A DNA stretch of 10,560 bases from an uncultured Blautia sp. (GTDB taxonomy: Bacteria; Bacillota; Clostridia; Lachnospirales; Lachnospiraceae). Both the position numbers and the translations under genes were made by a program. The stretch's first letter is position 1, and the number at the start of each line of letters is the position of its first letter. Of this stretch, positions 7,594-10,560 are shown piece by piece. Location of the stretch: contig URWL01000037.1 in assembly GCA_900551465.1 (NCBI GenBank), positions 1-10,560 of the forward strand, read 5' to 3'. Below the pieces are notes generated by a model. The model ran no database searches and was not told where the DNA came from. It saw only the letters and a program-made list of their open reading frames with translations.

Positions 7594-9093
7594 TTATTCC
7601 TCCTGTCCCATCGCATATTTAATAATTGTATCTTCACTGAGATATTCTTTTCCTAATTCTCCTGTTACTCTTCCCTGATGCATGATCATAGTACGATCAC
7701 ACATGCCAATAATCTCTGTCATTTCTGATGATATCATAATCACTGCAACCCCTTGCTCTGCAAGGTGATTCATAAGCTCATAAATTTCCACTTTTGCACC
7801 TACGTCTACGCCTCTGGTAGGTTCATCAAATACTACACAACGACAATCTGCTGATATCCATTTTGCAAAGCTTATTTTCTGCTGATTTCCTCCGCTCAAA
7901 CTGGATACATTATTTTCTATAGATCCATATTTCGTAGACATTTTTGATAATAAATCTCTCACATATTCTTTTTCCTGTTTATGTCTCAAAAATCCGTGTT
8001 TTGTAATTTTTTTTAAAGAACTTAAGGTTGTATTTACACGAATACTCTGATTAATCAAAAGCCCTAAACTCTTTCTGTTTTCTGAGAGATATCCAAAGCC
8101 ACTGCTGACTGCTTCTCTTGGTTCACGAAAGCATACTTCCTTTCCCAAAAAGGTGACTTTACCAGATGCAATTTTATCTGCACCAAAAATAGCAAGCATA
8201 GTTTCTGTTCTTCCCGAACCTACTAATCCGGAAAATCCCAGTATTTCCCCAGCACGCACTTCAAAACTTACATTTTCCACCTTATTAGCTACCGAAAGAT
8301 TTTCTACCTTAAGTACTACATCTCCAATTTTTGCATTTCTGGATGGATACATCTGCGTCAATTCTCTTCCAATCATCATATGGATCAATTCATTGTTTGT
8401 TACGTCACAAACTCTCCCATGACCTGCATAACGCCCATCCTTAAATACTGTATAAGAGTCGCAAAGTTCAAAAATTTCATTCATGTGATGAGAAACAAAA
8501 ATGATACTAACCCCTTCCGATTTTAGCTTACGAATCAAACGAAACAGCTTTTCTATCTCTGCAACTGTAAGAACTGCTGTCGGCTCATCCAAAATAAGAA
8601 TCCTGGCATTTCTGGTCAAACACTTACAAATTTCAACAATTTGCTGATGAGCAACACTAAGTCTACCCAATTTCTCTTTTGGAGAAATGTTTCCAAATCC
8701 TAATTCCTTCAGTTTTTCCCCTGCTTCCTCATTCAGCTTTTTCCAATTGATCAGCTTTCCTTTTTCCGCTAATTTATCAATAAAAATATTTTCTGCAACT
8801 GTAAGATCTGGTGCCAGCATAAATTCCTGATAAATAACTGCAACTCCTTTTCTTTTTGCATCCAGCGGAGAAGTTACTGTTACCTCTTCTCCATCTATAT
8901 AAATTGTTCCAGAATCCTTGGTATAGGCTCCGGACAAAATTTTTATCAACGTTGATTTACCGGCTCCATTTTCCCCAATCAAAGCATGAATCTCACCTGG
9001 CTTCAATTGTATAGATACCCGATCCAAGGCACGAATACCACCAAATTGTTTACTGATTTCCTTCATTTCCAAACGATATTTGCTATTTTCCAT
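7594..9093 (-). CDS. CUT2/ribose-type sugar ABC transporter ATP-binding protein (RbsA-like, two nucleotide-binding domains)
   Basis: ATPase powering the importer, 499 aa with two ABC domains, standard for the RbsA/MglA/XylG group. Domain 1: Walker A GENGAGKST (40-48), signature LSVAHQQ (145-151), Walker B ILILDEP (165-171), and H-loop H202 in SHHM. Domain 2 has the degenerate P-loop usual for this family, GLVGSGRTE (289-297, Arg for the invariant Lys), a canonical signature LSGGNQQ (399-405), and Walker B VVFDEP (420-425). SSE replaces the switch His (455-457). So one site is likely catalytic and the other mainly structural. The ATG at 9093 follows GAGGTG with a usable spacer. An upstream in-frame ATG at 9135 lies in the intergenic hairpin and has no ribosome site, so it was rejected. 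It begins 77 bp after the binding-protein gene. Confidence 0.95.
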   Translation of the reverse strand: MENSKYRLEMKEISKQFGGIRALDRVSIQLKPGEIHALIGENGAGKSTLIKILSGAYTKDSGTIYIDGEEVTVTSPLDAKRKGVAVIYQEFMLAPDLTVAENIFIDKLAEKGKLINWKKLNEEAGEKLKELGFGNISPKEKLGRLSVAHQQIVEICKCLTRNARILILDEPTAVLTVAEIEKLFRLIRKLKSEGVSIIFVSHHMNEIFELCDSYTVFKDGRYAGHGRVCDVTNNELIHMMIGRELTQMYPSRNAKIGDVVLKVENLSVANKVENVSFEVRAGEILGFSGLVGSGRTETMLAIFGADKIASGKVTFLGKEVCFREPREAVSSGFGYLSENRKSLGLLINQSIRVNTTLSSLKKITKHGFLRHKQEKEYVRDLLSKMSTKYGSIENNVSSLSGGNQQKISFAKWISADCRCVVFDEPTRGVDVGAKVEIYELMNHLAEQGVAVIMISSEMTEIIGMCDRTMIMHQGRVTGELGKEYLSEDTIIKYAMGQEE

Positions 9094-9111
9094 AAGCACA
9101 CCTCTATATGA

Positions 9112-9135
9112 ATGGGGCTGTACACACAGCCCCAT
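9112..9135 (-). promoter_or_regulatory. Intercistronic hairpin between binding protein and ATPase genes
   Basis: ATGGGGCTGT (9112-9121) and ACAGCCCCAT (9126-9135) form a perfect 10-bp stem with a 4-nt loop. No U tract follows on the minus strand, so it is not a standard terminator. It lies 35 bp after the binding-protein stop and ends about 7 bases before the ATPase ribosome binding site. By analogy with other binding-protein-first ABC operons, it probably protects the upstream message from 3' exonucleases or causes partial termination. Either would give more binding protein than ATPase and permease. Confidence 0.7.
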
Positions 9136-9170
9136 CCCTTCATTCTGTCATTGACAATAAATTATTCCAA

Positions 9171-10241
9171 TCAGAATCCATACTCGTAATGCTCTTCTAC
9201 GTTTTCTTTTGTAACAGCAACTGCTTCTGTCATAGTGATATCTTCATAACTTTCCGGATCTGTTCCATTTACAAGAATATCCTGTGCAATCTCCATACCA
9301 AGCTCACCGATCTTAACCGGACTATTTTCTCCAATTGCCAGAATTTTGCCTTCTTTTACATAATCATATCCATCTTTACTTCCATCTGCTGCACTGATCA
9401 GTTTAACAACTCCATCTTCGCCATAAGTAATACCTGCATTATCAAGAGCTGTCATAGCACCAATCAGCATTGGATCATTCTCTGCCAGAACAAGATTTAC
9501 ATCTGGATTAGCAGTAATCAGGTCTTCTGCTGCAACAAGACCTTCGTCAATTGTCCAGTTGCCCCAACCCTGTCCTGTAATCTCAAATTTAGCCTCTTCA
9601 TTCACTGCTTTACCAGAACTTACAATAGATGCTTCCATCTCTTCTGCTGCTTTCCACGCCTCTTCTTCTGTGCATCCAGTTCTCTGCATGATAATTCCAG
9701 CAAACATACCATCTCTTCTCTGTGTGCCTGCAATAGAGCCAGTATTTCCACTAAGAAGAACTGCACTGATTTCTTCATCTTCTGCAAGCGTTTCTGCATA
9801 GAACTTACCTACTTGAAGACCATTCTGCTCGTTATCAGAATATACAGTAGTTACCTGCATGCTCATATCATCTACACCAGAATCCAGATTGATGACTGGA
9901 ATCTGTGCATCAGATGCAACCTGCTGGCTTGCAGTAGCTGCACTTGGATCTACACAATCCAGGAAAATCAAATCTACATCAGAGGCAACCAGTGTTTCCA
10001 TATTCTCCAGTTCCTTTGTAGTATCGTTGTTTGCATCCAATACTGTGCACTCCCAACCAAGCTCTTCACATTTCTTACTTACAATATCTCCAATTGCAGC
10101 ATAATAAGAACCATTCGCTGTTCTAAGAGCAAATCCAACAGAAAAACTGTCATCTGCTGCAAAAACTGTTACTGGTAAAAGTGATGCTGCCATAACACCC
10201 GCTGTCATAACTGCTGTTAATTTTTTTGTTGATTTCTTCAT
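9171..10241 (-). CDS. Sugar-binding protein of the ribose-type (CUT2) ABC importer
   Basis: Extracytoplasmic solute receptor of the periplasmic-binding-protein type I fold (RbsB-like), 356 aa. Residues 1-29 form a signal peptide: a lysine-rich start (KKSTKK), a hydrophobic core about 9-26, and a VFA-AD cleavage site about 28-30. Family landmarks of the RbsB type are the DANND loop (69-73), NLDSG (118-122), GNTGSIAGTQRRDG (165-178), AENDPMLIGA (253-262), and the SAADGSKDGYDYVKEGKI hinge segment (283-300). The ATG at 10241 has GGGAGG seven bases upstream. The frame stays open to 10382, but those upstream residues (lysine/asparagine-rich) would bury the signal peptide, so they were rejected. Oddly, there is no lipobox cysteine. 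First gene of the operon, probably the most highly expressed. Ligand: a sugar or polyol, not identifiable from sequence. Confidence 0.95.
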   Translation of the reverse strand: MKKSTKKLTAVMTAGVMAASLLPVTVFAADDSFSVGFALRTANGSYYAAIGDIVSKKCEELGWECTVLDANNDTTKELENMETLVASDVDLIFLDCVDPSAATASQQVASDAQIPVINLDSGVDDMSMQVTTVYSDNEQNGLQVGKFYAETLAEDEEISAVLLSGNTGSIAGTQRRDGMFAGIIMQRTGCTEEEAWKAAEEMEASIVSSGKAVNEEAKFEITGQGWGNWTIDEGLVAAEDLITANPDVNLVLAENDPMLIGAMTALDNAGITYGEDGVVKLISAADGSKDGYDYVKEGKILAIGENSPVKIGELGMEIAQDILVNGTDPESYEDITMTEAVAVTKENVEEHYEYGF

Positions 10242-10300
10242 GTTTTTTCCTCCCAATACATAAAATTTGTGTTTCTTTTTAGAAAGCTTTCTCCCTGGTT

Positions 10301-10328
10301 TCAAAAATGATTGTTTTTGATTGTTTTT
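10301..10328. promoter_or_regulatory. Operator-like site 1 (leader of the sugar operon)
   Basis: TCAAAAA-TGATTG-TTTTTGA at 10301-10320 is a 20-bp element with perfect 7-bp inverted arms. TGATTGTTTTT occurs twice in tandem with a 10-bp period (10308-10318 and 10318-10328). The 15-bp core AAAATGATTGTTTTT (10304-10318) recurs as its exact reverse complement at 10447-10461. Relative to the proposed minus-strand start (about 10347) it lies at about +20 to +47, a position suited to repression. The regulator is unknown; the absence of a central CG argues against LacI-type proteins. Confidence 0.5.
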
Positions 10329-10353
10329 CCCTTCTTTTCTTCTGTATGAGCAC

Positions 10354-10382
10354 ATATTATCATAATTATTTTCTATTTTCAA
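10354..10382 (-). promoter_or_regulatory. Candidate sigma-A promoter of the sugar operon
   Basis: On the minus strand, TTGAAA (10377-10382) is followed after 17 bp by TAATAT (10354-10359). An overlapping GATAAT with 15-bp spacing is an alternative -10. This would start RNA near 10347, leaving a leader of about 105 nt before the binding-protein ATG. The -10 is imperfect, consistent with a regulated promoter. The AT-richness of the region makes chance matches likely, so confidence is moderate. Confidence 0.45.
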
Positions 10383-10443
10383 GTCTTTTTTGTGATATTT
10401 TTATTGTTTTTGCATATTTTTTGTTTTTATATGCCTCGCATTT

Positions 10444-10471
10444 TCAAAAAACAATCATTTTCAATCATTTT
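10444..10471. promoter_or_regulatory. Operator-like site 2 (upstream of the divergent promoter)
   Basis: CAATCATTTT is repeated twice with a 10-bp period (10452-10461 and 10462-10471), preceded by TCAAAAAA. The core AAAAACAATCATTTT (10447-10461) is the exact reverse complement of the core of site 1, with centres 143 bp apart. It abuts the -35 box of the plus-strand promoter (10476), where a bound regulator could touch RNA polymerase. With site 1 it could form a repression loop across the minus-strand promoter. Confidence 0.5.
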
Positions 10472-10475
10472 TATA

Positions 10476-10504
10476 TTGACAAAACCAAATCTCTGAATTA
10501 TAAT
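10476..10504 (+). promoter_or_regulatory. Perfect-consensus sigma-A promoter firing rightward
   Basis: TTGACA (10476-10481), a 17-bp spacer, then TATAAT (10499-10504): both hexamers match the consensus exactly at optimal spacing. Transcription would start near 10511 and run off the right edge, so a divergently transcribed gene begins beyond 10560. Given the shared control region, a regulator of this operon is a plausible guess, but nothing of the gene is visible. Confidence 0.75.
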
Positions 10505-10560
10505 CCTAGTATATTAAACATATCTTAAACTCATTCCGCATAACGATCATAAAAAAGCAA

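Larger units (their letters stand above)
10242..10560. other. Intergenic control region with divergent promoters
   Basis: About 320 bp, very AT-rich, with no gene on either strand. In order it contains: the ribosome binding site of the binding-protein gene (about 10249-10254), a 12-bp palindrome (AGAAAGCTTTCT, 10281-10292), an operator-like site (10301-10328), a minus-strand promoter candidate (10354-10382), a GCATAT-N11-ATATGC inverted repeat (10412-10434), a second operator-like site (10444-10471), and a perfect plus-strand promoter (10476-10504). No start codon for a rightward gene is reached before the window ends. Confidence 0.7.

Noticed and set aside
9094..9135. Upstream ATG (9135) as the ATPase start
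   Set aside because: It lies in the intergenic hairpin, lacks a ribosome site, and adds residues not expected in the RbsA family.
9108..10178. Long plus-strand open frame (356 codons)
   Set aside because: Antisense to the binding-protein gene, with a cysteine-, serine- and isoleucine-rich composition and no motif; the opposite strand encodes a clear RbsB-type protein with signal peptide and ribosome site.
10281..10292. AGAAAGCTTTCT palindrome as a catabolite-repression (cre) site
   Set aside because: It is a perfect 12-bp palindrome in the leader but lacks the central CG and flanking pattern of CcpA sites; kept only as an unexplained palindrome.

Overview
The window looks like a low-GC, Gram-positive gut-type Clostridia chromosome, most likely Lachnospiraceae-like. 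This is inferred from the AT-rich intergenic DNA, strong AGGAGG-type ribosome binding sites, gene style and operon architecture. No rRNA or other marker fixes the taxon.

Layout, right to left, because every recognised gene is on the minus strand. (1) 10242-10560 is a regulatory region. It holds a candidate minus-strand promoter for the operon, a perfect-consensus plus-strand promoter firing out of the window, and a pair of related operator-like sites. (2) 10241-1117 is an eight-gene catabolic operon: CUT2/ribose-type ABC importer (substrate-binding protein, double-ATPase, permease), zinc-dependent medium-chain polyol-type dehydrogenase, glycerol-dehydrogenase-like metal-dependent dehydrogenase, split transketolase (N-terminal TPP subunit, then C-terminal subunit), and an FGGY-family (XylB-like) sugar kinase. 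Genes are mostly separated by 3-41 bp or overlap. The exception is a 77-bp gap after the binding protein, which carries a perfect 10-bp hairpin. (3) A strong hairpin terminator at 1056-1083 closes the operon. (4) 1-878 holds the N-terminal part of a DDE transposase on the minus strand, running off the left edge.

How the genes could work together (inference): a sugar or polyol enters through the ABC importer. One or both dehydrogenases interconvert polyol and ketose, the FGGY kinase phosphorylates the ketose, and the split transketolase moves a two-carbon unit into the pentose phosphate pool. No aldose-ketose isomerase, epimerase or aldolase lies in the window, which favours an alditol substrate. 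A linear pentitol giving xylulose 5-phosphate is the plain reading. A split transketolase beside an FGGY kinase also resembles the apulose-4-phosphate transketolase route of apiose catabolism, which releases dihydroxyacetone. The neighbouring glycerol-dehydrogenase-like enzyme would be a natural partner for that product. The substrate cannot be settled from sequence alone. No transcription factor is encoded in the window; the divergent promoter suggests one may lie just to the right.
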